Shown piece by piece: positions 6,475 to 13,687 of a stretch of 14,603 nt of DNA. The DNA is taken from positions 1 through 14,603 of the forward strand of contig CAYQTO010000091.1 of assembly GCA_964420455.1 (NCBI GenBank). Direction: 5' to 3'. The DNA is from CAYQTO01 sp964420455. GTDB lineage: Bacteria > Sumerlaeota > Sumerlaeia > SLMS01. The translations under genes were made by a program, and so were the position numbers. Numbering within the stretch: the first letter of the stretch is position 1; the number at the start of each line of letters is the position of its first letter. The notes beneath the pieces were generated by a model. It saw only the letters and a list, made by a program, of their open reading frames with translations, was not told where the DNA came from and made no database searches.

Positions 6475-7980
6475 ATGCGCAGCGCGATCTCAGTCCTCCT
6501 GGTGGCGATAGCCGCTGGCGAACTTCCTGCGGAAATCCCCGAAGCGGATTTCCGGGCAGGGATGGCCCAGATTGGTGAAAGTCAGGATTCCGGGGAGTTC
6601 CGCGAGGCGGATGCGCTCGTGGAAGCCTTCCTCGGACAAGGCCCGACGGTGGCACAGCGCCGCCTCCTCGAGTTCGAGCGCGAGCGAAGCCGCCGCATCC
6701 AGCGGGACTACCGCGTCACCCGCGAGGATCTCTTTGTGAGCCTCGACCGCCGGCTCGTGGATCTAACCCGCGAGGAGTTCGAGCGGTGGATCGACGAGGG
6801 GCGCTTCGACCGGTTGATGGTCAACGGCGAGGAACGGTTCGTGAACCCGAGTGCGCGGAACCTGCTCTTTCGCCACGCGGCGGAGTTGTACCCGCGTCGG
6901 CGAACGCCCCCGTCCTACGAATGGGAGCGCTTTCTCCTTCGGCACCTGGCGGAGGCGCGCGAGGAGGCCGCACGCGAGGCGACGGTCACTGCCGACCCCC
7001 ATCATTTTCGCCTTACCATGACGATCACCGTGGAGCCGGGAGCGGTCGCCGAAGGCGAGGTGATCCGATGCTGGATGCCGTACCCCCAACAATTCGCATC
7101 GCAGTCCGGGGTGGAGCTGCTGGAGGCGAGCCCGGAGCCCGTGTATATCAATGCACCCGGGTATCCGATGCGGTCGATCTACTTCGAGCAGCCCTCGGCC
7201 GGCGACGGGCCGACAGAGTTCCGTGCCGTCTACACGGTTTCCGTTCATCCGAGGGTGGTGGAAATCGACGAGGAGCGCGTGGCCGCGGCGGACCAGCGCG
7301 CCAATCCGGATTTCGACTATTTCACCCGGGAGGCGCCACCCCACGTTGTCTATACGCCGGAGATCCGCGCCCTTGCCGGGGAGATTGTGGGCGACGAGGC
7401 GAATCCCGCCCGCAGGGCACGGCTGATCTACGACTGGATGGCGGAGAACCTGGACTACAGCTTCGCCCGCGAGTACTCCACCCTCCGCAACATCCCCATG
7501 TACGTGCTCGATAATGGATACGGGGACTGCGGCCAGCTGGCCCTGCTGTATATCACCCTTTGTCGGGCGGTGGACGTGCCCGCCCGGTGGCAGTCGGGCT
7601 GGGTCATTTACCCCCAGTGGGCGAATCTCCACGACTGGGCGGAGGTTTGGCTGGCGCCCTACGGGTGGGTGCCGGTGGACGCGAACTACGCGATGGACGG
7701 GGCGAATCTGGGGTTCGGCCTGACGGCGGAAGAGAAGGAGGCGTGGCACGAGGCCTTCTTCGGCGGCCTGGACGCCTACCGACTGACGATCAACCGGGAG
7801 CACGGATACCCGCATTATCCGCCGAAGGAGGACTTTCGGTCGGACACGGTGGACTTCCAGCGGGGGGAACTGGAGGCGAACGGCCGAAACCTGTATTACG
7901 ATACGTTCAACTATGACCTCGAGGTGGAGTTCCTGACGCCTTCGGACGCGGCGCTGCACGCCGGGCTGAGGGGGGAGTAA
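6475..7980 (+). CDS. Exported transglutaminase-like protein
   Basis: This 501-residue protein begins with a likely Sec signal peptide (hydrophobic 4-15, possible cleavage after LPA at about residue 19). Residues 20-170 are charged and helical with no recognised domain. Residues 175-265 look like a beta-rich module (FRLTMTITVEPG, then VYTVSVHPR). A papain-like transglutaminase-core domain fills about 290-410. Its triad is visible: Cys352 in GYGDCGQLALLYI, His386 in NLHDWAEVW and Asp402 in GWVPVDANYAM. Bacterial members of this fold act as proteases, transamidases or peptidoglycan/peptide-linking enzymes, so the reaction cannot be named. I chose the ATG at 6475 over an in-frame TTG at 6460 because GGAGGTGG sits 5-7 bases before it and the signal peptide starts there. 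It follows folE2 by 66 bp and is followed 17 bp later by the MarC gene. Confidence 0.87.
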   Translation: MRSAISVLLVAIAAGELPAEIPEADFRAGMAQIGESQDSGEFREADALVEAFLGQGPTVAQRRLLEFERERSRRIQRDYRVTREDLFVSLDRRLVDLTREEFERWIDEGRFDRLMVNGEERFVNPSARNLLFRHAAELYPRRRTPPSYEWERFLLRHLAEAREEAAREATVTADPHHFRLTMTITVEPGAVAEGEVIRCWMPYPQQFASQSGVELLEASPEPVYINAPGYPMRSIYFEQPSAGDGPTEFRAVYTVSVHPRVVEIDEERVAAADQRANPDFDYFTREAPPHVVYTPEIRALAGEIVGDEANPARRARLIYDWMAENLDYSFAREYSTLRNIPMYVLDNGYGDCGQLALLYITLCRAVDVPARWQSGWVIYPQWANLHDWAEVWLAPYGWVPVDANYAMDGANLGFGLTAEEKEAWHEAFFGGLDAYRLTINREHGYPHYPPKEDFRSDTVDFQRGELEANGRNLYYDTFNYDLEVEFLTPSDAALHAGLRGE

Positions 7981-7997
7981 AGCGTCGCTTCATCCCC

Positions 7998-8645
7998 ATG
8001 ACGGCCTACCTGTTTGACCTTATCTCGCTGGTGGCGATCGTGAATCCGCTCGGGGCGGTGCCGATCTTCCTGAGCGCGACGGATGGGCAGACGCGCCGCG
8101 AGCGCATCCGGACCGCACGTATCGCGAGCACGACGGTGTTTGTGACGCTAGCGATTGCGGCGTTGTTGGGAAGTCACATCCTGCGGTTGTTCGGCATCTC
8201 GACCGCGTCGTTCCAGGTGGGGGGCGGGATCCTGATCCTGCTGATGGCAATTTCAATGTTGCAGGGGCGTGTGGGGCTGGTGAAGCACGGCCCGGACGAG
8301 GCGAGCGAAGCGGAGGACCGCGATGCGGTGGGCGTGGTGCCGATCGGGATTCCGCTGATGTCCGGCCCGGGATCGATCGCCCTGACGATCGTGATTGCCG
8401 CGCGCGAGTCGGGCCCTGCGCACCTCGCGGTGTTGTGTGTGTTGGTGGGATTGTTGGCGGGGATATGCTGGACGGCGTTGAGGCTGGGGATCCGGCTGGG
8501 AGATCGCCTCGGGAAGACGGAGATCAACGTTGGAACGCGGATCATGGGGCTTTTGCTGGCGGCGTTGGCGGTGGAGCTGATTGCCGGGGGGACGCGGGTG
8601 CTGCTGCCGGGTTTGGCGGGGACAGAGGGCATCGGTGTGAAGTGA
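7998..8645 (+). CDS. MarC/UPF0056-family integral membrane protein
   Basis: This 215-residue inner-membrane protein matches the MarC (UPF0056) family in length and layout, with about six predicted spans at roughly 3-25, 43-63, 69-90, 112-136, 141-163 and 180-204. Conserved features are the IVNPLGAVPIF segment (14-24) in the first span, FQVGGGILILLMAI (72-85), and the second-half repeat VPIGIPLMSGPGSI (114-127), which carries a PLMSGPG motif like that of the family. A charged loop (93-110) separates the halves. The family was once linked to multiple antibiotic resistance, but that role has not held up and no substrate is established. The ATG is 17 bp after the transglutaminase gene and has no clear ribosome binding site of its own, which suggests co-transcription and perhaps reinitiation. 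Confidence 0.9.
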   Translation: MTAYLFDLISLVAIVNPLGAVPIFLSATDGQTRRERIRTARIASTTVFVTLAIAALLGSHILRLFGISTASFQVGGGILILLMAISMLQGRVGLVKHGPDEASEAEDRDAVGVVPIGIPLMSGPGSIALTIVIAARESGPAHLAVLCVLVGLLAGICWTALRLGIRLGDRLGKTEINVGTRIMGLLLAALAVELIAGGTRVLLPGLAGTEGIGVK

Positions 8646-8739
8646 GGGATGGTGTTCTTCCCTGTTGCGGAGCGGGGAGGGAGTGGCGACCTTGCGCGGC
8701 TCTGTCGTTCCATGTCCTCCGAGGAGTCGAAGATCCGCC

Positions 8740-9411
8740 GTGAGCAAGTCGCGTAACGCCCAGCGCAGCCGGAGCCGGGAGGCCGCCGTTCAGGCGCTTT
8801 TCTGCCTGCCTTTCGTGGACCAGGACGACGGTCGTGCGGCGGCGGCGGTGGAGGCCACGCGGGTGGGCGAATCGCTGGCGAAGGCGATCGGATCGGTGGG
8901 CGAGTTGCGCCGGGCGCTGGATGCGGTGGAAAGGGCCCTGAAGGAAAGCCTCGCGGCCTTGTCGGAGGCGGCAAAGCCGGCAGAGGAGCGGCGGACCGCA
9001 CGGGTGACGGAGAATCCGGTGGCCGCACATCTCTACCTGGACGAAGCGCGCCAGGGGGCGAGGGCAAGCCTTCAGGAGGCCGCCCGGGCGCTGCGCGATG
9101 CGAACGACCTGTTCGACGCGGAGGGGTTCACGGCTCGGCTGCTGCGCACGTACCAGTCGCACGCGCAGAGCATCGACGGTTTGCTGGACCGGTTGCTCGA
9201 GGGGTGGTCGCTGCGGAGGTTGGCGGGCGAAGACCGGGCGATCCTCCGGCTTGGGGCGACGGAACTGGTCCATTTCGAGGACGTGCCACCCCGCGTTGCG
9301 ATCAACGAGTACGTGGAACTGGCCAAGAACTACGGCGACGAGGAGTCGTCGAAGCTGATCAATGGGGTGCTGGACCGGGTGGCCAGGGAAGTGACGCGGG
9401 CGGCGGACTAG
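8740..9411 (+). CDS. nusB: Transcription antitermination factor NusB with a large insertion
   Basis: NusB pairs with NusE (ribosomal protein S10) on boxA RNA to promote rRNA antitermination. The C-terminal half (about residues 130-218) is clear NusB: LLRTYQ-SIDGLLDRLL, WSLRRLAGEDRAILRLGATEL (156-176), PPRVAINEYVELAK (183-196), and GDEESSKLINGVLDRVA (199-215). The N-terminus QRSRSREAAVQALF (8-21) matches NusB helix 1. Between them lie about 107 residues where the Escherichia coli protein has about 28, so the protein has 223 residues instead of about 140. The extra part is rich in Ala, Glu and Arg and probably helical. I start it at the GTG at 8740, just before helix 1, with GAGGAG 13 bases upstream; this start is uncertain because the frame is open back to a TTG at 8665. 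Its stop codon overlaps that of the TerB-like gene. Confidence 0.88.
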   Translation: MSKSRNAQRSRSREAAVQALFCLPFVDQDDGRAAAAVEATRVGESLAKAIGSVGELRRALDAVERALKESLAALSEAAKPAEERRTARVTENPVAAHLYLDEARQGARASLQEAARALRDANDLFDAEGFTARLLRTYQSHAQSIDGLLDRLLEGWSLRRLAGEDRAILRLGATELVHFEDVPPRVAINEYVELAKNYGDEESSKLINGVLDRVAREVTRAAD

Positions 9412-9416
9412 TCCGC
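9403..9416. repeat. 14-bp palindrome holding both stop codons
   Basis: GCGGACTAGTCCGC is a perfect palindrome. Its central CTAG (9408-9411) supplies the TAG stop of nusB on the plus strand and the TAG stop of the TerB-like gene on the minus strand. Both proteins therefore end in Ala-Ala-Asp. It is too short to call a terminator and lacks T runs. Confidence 0.8.
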
Positions 9417-10283
9417 GGCGGGAGTGCCACCGCCAAGCTTGGCAATGCGCTCGCGGGATTCGGCGGCCTGCTTCTCCATCACATCAATGCCTGTCTCCGC
9501 ATCGATGTTGAGCTTGCTTGCGAGTTGAACGAAGAAGGTGCGCTCGGAGTCCTCGATGACGCCGTCGGCAAAGATGCCGCGGGCGACGAGGCGGAGGGCC
9601 TGCCGCGGGATGGATGGATCGTCGAGCTGGCGGGAGGCCTCGAGGAGCGTTCCCGCGAGGTACTCGGTGCCTTTTTCGGACCGCATGAGATCGAGGTGTC
9701 GGCGCACGGAGTGGGACATGAAGGCGAACTCGTCGGTGGAGACGCCGGAGAAGACGGGCAAGCCGAGGACGAAGGGGATCATGCGCTCGAACTCGGCGGG
9801 GTCGACCGTCCCGTCGGAAGTGGCGGTGAGGTACACAAGGTACAGCATGGTGAAGCGGACAAAGCGCTTCTGAGCCTCGCGGAGGGCCTCCTCGAGGATG
9901 TCGGAAGGCAGATCGAGTTCGTGGCGGAAGCGATCGAGGAAGTTGGCCTTTTCGCTGGTGACAATGCCGTCGCAGGTGGCGACGCGAAGGGCGAGTTCGA
10001 GGGCGCGACGTTTTTGGGACGGCTGGGCGAGGCGGGCTTTGAGCTCGACCAGGATGGCTTCGGGGTCCTTGCGGAGATCGGAGGCGACGGAGAGGAGTTC
10101 GCTGGCGAAGGAATCCGGCGACTGGTCGACGAATTCCGGTTCCTGGAGGGCGATGAGGACGATTTCGCGCGTTTCCTCGGGGTTGGAAATGTCGGTCATC
10201 ATGGCGGCCAGGAACATGGACATCAGGAGCCCCGCACGATAGTCACGGTCGGACGGGTTGGCGGATGGGGACGGGGCGGTCAC
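9408..10283 (-). CDS. TerB-like repeat protein
   Basis: This 291-residue protein has no signal peptide. It contains three helical segments with the TerB/DjlA-like acidic pattern A-x-x-D-G-x-[VI]-x-x-x-E, at about residues 102-126 (CDGIVTSEKANF), 154-176 (SDGTVDPAEFERM) and 237-260 (ADGVIEDSERTFF). An N-terminal helical part (14-90) may be a further diverged copy. Single TerB domains occur in tellurite-resistance TerB proteins and in many proteins at membranes or stress complexes, and the acidic residues are thought to bind metal. No other ter gene is present, so a tellurite role is not supported. Translation starts at a GTG with GAGGA eight bases upstream. The gene is isolated: convergent with nusB (4-bp stop overlap) and divergent from the SUMF1-like gene across 281 bp. 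Confidence 0.72.
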   Translation of the reverse strand: MTAPSPSANPSDRDYRAGLLMSMFLAAMMTDISNPEETREIVLIALQEPEFVDQSPDSFASELLSVASDLRKDPEAILVELKARLAQPSQKRRALELALRVATCDGIVTSEKANFLDRFRHELDLPSDILEEALREAQKRFVRFTMLYLVYLTATSDGTVDPAEFERMIPFVLGLPVFSGVSTDEFAFMSHSVRRHLDLMRSEKGTEYLAGTLLEASRQLDDPSIPRQALRLVARGIFADGVIEDSERTFFVQLASKLNIDAETGIDVMEKQAAESRERIAKLGGGTPAAD

Positions 10284-10542
10284 GGGTGGATTCCTCGCTG
10301 GTTGCTTCTATGGCAGGATGATGGAGAAGGGCGGGCCATCGGTGCAAGAGAGTTCCCGGAGAAGCCCCCCAAGGGTGACAGGCGAGGTGGGATTAGGGTT
10401 GCTCGACTTGGGCGAGTCAGTGGTGATCGTCTTCGAGAAATCGGAAACCTTGGATTGCCGGGACTATTGCCATCCGCCGTGGAGTCCGGAGACTGGAAGA
10501 GTCGAAGAATCCGGGCCTTTCGGCGGGGCCCCCTCGATCCGA

Positions 10543-10558
10543 TCGGGAAAGGACCCGA
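10543..10558 (+). promoter_or_regulatory. Small hairpin presenting the ribosome binding site of the SUMF1-like gene
   Basis: TCGGG (10543-10547) and CCCGA (10554-10558) can pair around the loop AAAGGA (10548-10553). The loop is the only good Shine-Dalgarno-like sequence before the ATG at 10565, with an 11-base spacer that is longer than usual. It may be chance in GC-rich DNA. The rest of the 281-bp divergent region (10284-10564) shows no convincing promoter or operator to me. Confidence 0.25.
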
Positions 10559-10564
10559 ATCCGC

Positions 10565-12268
10565 ATGCGACTTCGCAGCCTCTTTTTCTCCGGTGCCGCG
10601 GCGCTGACCCTGGCGGGGCTGGCCGGCGCCCAGCCCATCCCCGTGGAGGGAACCGACATGGTTCCCAACGAGTATGGTGGGATGTTTCCCCGGGAGATCA
10701 TCTGGGAGCGGGACGGGGCGGTGATGGTGCTGGTGCCCGCTGGCGAGTTCCGCATCGGGCTCGACCGCGAGGAGGGCGGACGGCCGAACGAAGCACCCCA
10801 ACGGACCGTGAACCTCTCGTCCTTCTACATCGACAAGTATGAGGTGACGCAGAGCATGTACGAGCGTTTCCAGCAGATTGGAACCGCCGCACGGCCGCGC
10901 CCCTCCGGCAATCCGGAGATCAAGTCCCCCGATCGGCCGGTGGTTGCCATCCCGTGGACCTCCGCCGAGAGCTACGCGGCGTGGGCGCGCAAGCAGCTGC
11001 CCACGGAAGTCCAATGGGAGAAAGCTGCCCGAGGGGAGGACGGCCGACTGTTCCCGACCGGGGACAGCTTTCCGGGGACCGATGTGCTGATCTGCGACCA
11101 GGGCAGCAACGGCATGCCGGTTTTTGCCCGCGAGGACACCGGCGACGTGTCGCCGTACGGCGTGTTCCACATGGGTGGCAACGTGGCCGAGTGGACGTCG
11201 ACCTGGTACGACCGGGATTATTATGAGACGATGGGGACCAGGGATCCTGTGGGGCCCGAGGCGGGAGAGACCCGGGTGGTGCGCGGTGGCAGCTTCTTCA
11301 GCGACCCGGAGGACACAAAGGTGACCTCGCGCATTGGCCAGCCTCCGTCGCTGTTTCTGGACAATATCGGTTTTCGGACGGTATGGGTGCCGGAGCCACC
11401 GCCGGATCCGGAGGAAATCGCCCGCAATGCCACGCCCACGCCGATTCCGCCGCCTACAACCGAGGAACTGCTGGAAAAACTTCGACTCGAGCTTGTTCCA
11501 TTCCTCCAACGGGGCACACCGGAACTGCCCGACAGCCTCATGGCAAGCCGCGCCTACCTCACGGGGGAGGAGGCGCTTGTCCAGTTCATCAACTTCACAC
11601 CGTTTCGGCTGAGCCTGAACTTTGTCGGGCCGGATGAAGGGTTTGTCTTCAAGTACAACGAGCCGATCGTGCCGATGTCCTACCGGAATGTGACGCTGCC
11701 AACGGAGCGAAACCTCTATGTGCTGGCGTATGCACCGGAAGCCCCCAACCCCGGGCCGGTGAACTTGGGATTCGTCCGGGCAGAGGCCAAGGCACAGGTC
11801 GTCATCAAGAGCGAGCAATTCATCCCGGTGACGACGGATGGCGGGAACGTGTTAAAGCCGGAGGAGACAGGGGCGGCGGAGCAATACTACTCGCGGTTTC
11901 TGCCCCGATGGAACGAGATGGAAGTTTACAACACGCTTTCCGAGCCGGTGCTGTTGAGCTACGACGATGTGACGGCCGGAAAGGACCGGCCGGTGCCCCA
12001 GGGGGAGTTCCTGCTGGAGGCGGGCCAGCTGTTTCTGATGACAGAACTGCGGCGCGGTGAGTATCTTTTCCGTGCGGATTATATCGGCGCCACGGAGGAA
12101 AGCAGCACCCCCGTGGAGGTGATCGTTGACGACAATGCGGCGCGGCGCCTGCTTCTTGTCTCACAGACCGCTGTTCGCGGAGCAACAGTCACGGTGATCA
12201 CCGAAGAGAAGCCGATGCTGGATCTTTCCGTGACAAACGCCCGCGAGGTGGCGTTCCCACGCGACTGA
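10565..12268 (+). CDS. Exported SUMF1/formylglycine-enzyme-like protein with extra C-terminal module
   Basis: This 567-residue protein has a Sec signal peptide (about 1-22, ending AGAQ). Residues 50-275 form an FGE/SUMF1-type (C-type lectin-like) domain: VMVLVPAGEFRIG (53-65), FYIDKYEVTQSMYERF (87-102), LPTEVQWEKAARG (145-157), MGGNVAEW (203-210), RVVRGGSFF (237-245) and NIGFRTV (267-273). In catalytic formylglycine-generating enzymes the copper-binding cysteine pair follows the RGGS motif; here that place holds FFSDPEDTKVT, and the only cysteine after the signal is Cys177. It is therefore probably not a sulfatase activator but one of the many non-catalytic or differently acting family members. 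A proline-rich linker (276-299) leads to a beta-rich C-terminal region that seems to hold two diverged copies of one module (about 338-418 and 452-547). It is followed 54 bp later by the Mrp gene. Confidence 0.85.
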   Translation: MRLRSLFFSGAAALTLAGLAGAQPIPVEGTDMVPNEYGGMFPREIIWERDGAVMVLVPAGEFRIGLDREEGGRPNEAPQRTVNLSSFYIDKYEVTQSMYERFQQIGTAARPRPSGNPEIKSPDRPVVAIPWTSAESYAAWARKQLPTEVQWEKAARGEDGRLFPTGDSFPGTDVLICDQGSNGMPVFAREDTGDVSPYGVFHMGGNVAEWTSTWYDRDYYETMGTRDPVGPEAGETRVVRGGSFFSDPEDTKVTSRIGQPPSLFLDNIGFRTVWVPEPPPDPEEIARNATPTPIPPPTTEELLEKLRLELVPFLQRGTPELPDSLMASRAYLTGEEALVQFINFTPFRLSLNFVGPDEGFVFKYNEPIVPMSYRNVTLPTERNLYVLAYAPEAPNPGPVNLGFVRAEAKAQVVIKSEQFIPVTTDGGNVLKPEETGAAEQYYSRFLPRWNEMEVYNTLSEPVLLSYDDVTAGKDRPVPQGEFLLEAGQLFLMTELRRGEYLFRADYIGATEESSTPVEVIVDDNAARRLLLVSQTAVRGATVTVITEEKPMLDLSVTNAREVAFPRD

Positions 12269-12322
12269 AGTCCCATCCGGGATCCGGCGCGTTGGACACC
12301 GCTCCGGCGAAATGGAGAAGTC

Positions 12323-13405
12323 ATGGATAAGCTCAAGGAACAAGTGCTGGCAGCGCTGGGGACGGTCGAGGATCCGGATCTGCATCAGGATCTGGTGTCG
12401 CTCAGGATGATCCGCGACCTCGAGGTCGATGTGAACGGGAACGTGGCGTTCTCGGTATGCCTGACGACGCCGGCATGCCCAATGAAGGAAAAGATCAAGT
12501 CGGATTGCGAGGAAGCGGTGCGCGCGGTGGAAGGGGTGCGGGGCCTGCGGATCCACATGACGTCGGAGGTGGGTGCGGGGAAGGTGGACGAGGGGAAGAC
12601 GCCGATTGCGGGCATCCGCAACATTATCGCGGTGGGCTCGGGGAAGGGGGGCGTGGGAAAGTCGACCACGGCGGTGAACCTTGCGGTGGGACTGGCGCGG
12701 CTTGGGGCGCGGACGGCGGTCCTCGACGCGGACATCTACGGGCCGAACGTACCGTCGATGCTGGGGGCCTCCGGCCGGCCCAAGGTGATCGAGAACCGCA
12801 TCATCCCGATCGAAGCCAACGGCGTATCGGTGATGTCGATGGGCTTCATGGTGAGCGACGACCAGCCGCTTGTGTGGCGCGGTCCGATGCTCCACGGGGT
12901 GTTGAAGCAACTGCTGCAGGATGTGAACTGGGGCCAGCAGGACTACCTTGTGATCGATCTGCCCCCTGGGACCGGCGATATCCAGCTTTCCCTTTCCCAG
13001 ACGGTCCCGGTAACCGGCGCGGTGATCGTCACGACGCCACAGAACATCGCCCTCCAGGACGCGAAGAAGGGCATCAGCATGTTTCAGAAGGTGAACGTTC
13101 CGATCCTCGGTCTGGTTGAAAACATGTCCTACTACCTGTGTCCCAAGTGCGGGCATCGGGACGAGATTTTCTCGAACGCGGGGGGCGAGAATGCGGCGAG
13201 AAAGTACGGGGTGCCGTTTCTGGGCCGCGTACCGCTGAACACGCAGATCCGCGAGGGGATGGATACGGGCCGGCCGGTGGCCGCAAACGACGACACGGAG
13301 TTCGGCCCTTTGTATCGCGAGATTGCCCAGAAGGTGGCCCAACGGATCAGTGTCGAAAACGCGAAGACAGGAAATGTCTTTGCGGTGATTCCCGCCAACT
13401 CCTAG
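12323..13405 (+). CDS. apbC: Mrp/ApbC-type iron-sulfur cluster carrier ATPase
   Basis: Mrp-family ATPases (Mrp/ApbC/NBP35) bind and deliver Fe-S clusters in the cytoplasm. The 360-residue protein has an N-terminal MIP18 (DUF59) domain (about 3-80) with VEDPDL (15-20) and LTTPACPMK (47-55). The P-loop NTPase domain follows, with deviant Walker A GSGKGGVGKST (105-115) including the signature Lys107, the DADIYGPN switch segment (135-142), VWRGPM (184-189), and IDLPPGTGDIQL (211-222). The cluster-binding CPKC motif gives Cys273 and Cys276, and the C-terminal VPFLGRVPL element is present. All key residues are intact. The ATG has a purine-rich GGAGAAG just upstream. It lies 54 bp after the SUMF1-like gene and 16 bp before the small membrane protein gene. 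Confidence 0.96.
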   Translation: MDKLKEQVLAALGTVEDPDLHQDLVSLRMIRDLEVDVNGNVAFSVCLTTPACPMKEKIKSDCEEAVRAVEGVRGLRIHMTSEVGAGKVDEGKTPIAGIRNIIAVGSGKGGVGKSTTAVNLAVGLARLGARTAVLDADIYGPNVPSMLGASGRPKVIENRIIPIEANGVSVMSMGFMVSDDQPLVWRGPMLHGVLKQLLQDVNWGQQDYLVIDLPPGTGDIQLSLSQTVPVTGAVIVTTPQNIALQDAKKGISMFQKVNVPILGLVENMSYYLCPKCGHRDEIFSNAGGENAARKYGVPFLGRVPLNTQIREGMDTGRPVAANDDTEFGPLYREIAQKVAQRISVENAKTGNVFAVIPANS

Positions 13406-13421
13406 CCGGAGAGCCTGCCCC

Positions 13422-13676
13422 GTGCACCAGCGCACTGCCCGTATCGTTTCCCTTCTTTATGTCGCCGTCGCCCTGATGGGGGTCGGCTTTGTCGCGTTCT
13501 CCTACTTGCAGGCGCGGGACATTTCCTTTCGGGAGGAAGCGGAGGCGGCAGATCGGGCACGGGTGGCCGAGCAGCAACGCCTCGAGGCCATGCGCCAGGC
13601 CGAAGCGGAGGCGGACCCCCCCGCGCCCGAGGAACGCTACGTTCCCCCCGACCCCATTACCTATCCCTTCTACTAG
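13422..13676 (+). CDS. Small single-span membrane protein
   Basis: This 84-residue protein starts at a GTG 16 bp after the Mrp gene. It has one hydrophobic span (about residues 9-28), then a highly charged helical stretch rich in Glu, Arg and Ala (about 32-65) that may be coiled coil. The tail is rich in Pro and Tyr (PPAPEERYVPPDPITYPFY). I do not recognise a family. The tight spacing on both sides (16 bp and 11 bp) and the ordered hydrophobic/charged layout make it more likely a real gene than chance. The start could be read differently, but no better start lies nearby. The role is unknown; the shape would fit a small scaffold or accessory of a membrane complex. Confidence 0.6.
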   Translation: MHQRTARIVSLLYVAVALMGVGFVAFSYLQARDISFREEAEAADRARVAEQQRLEAMRQAEAEADPPAPEERYVPPDPITYPFY

Positions 13677-13687
13677 GGGCGGGTTCC

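Noticed and set aside
8712..8756. 14-codon frame (ATG to TAA) overlapping the nusB start, as a possible leader peptide
   Set aside because: No ribosome binding site before the ATG, and such short frames are common by chance.
9408..10283. Tellurite resistance locus
   Set aside because: Only TerB-like repeats are present; no TerC, TerD or related gene lies in the window.
9204..10607. Plus-strand open frame of 467 codons
   Set aside because: It runs across the end of nusB and antisense to the TerB-like gene, with low-complexity composition; shadow.
10280..11818. Minus-strand open frame of 512 codons
   Set aside because: Antisense to the SUMF1-like gene, which has clear family motifs and a signal peptide; shadow.
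12161..13435. Minus-strand open frame of 424 codons
   Set aside because: Antisense to the Mrp ATPase gene; His/Arg-rich product without motifs.
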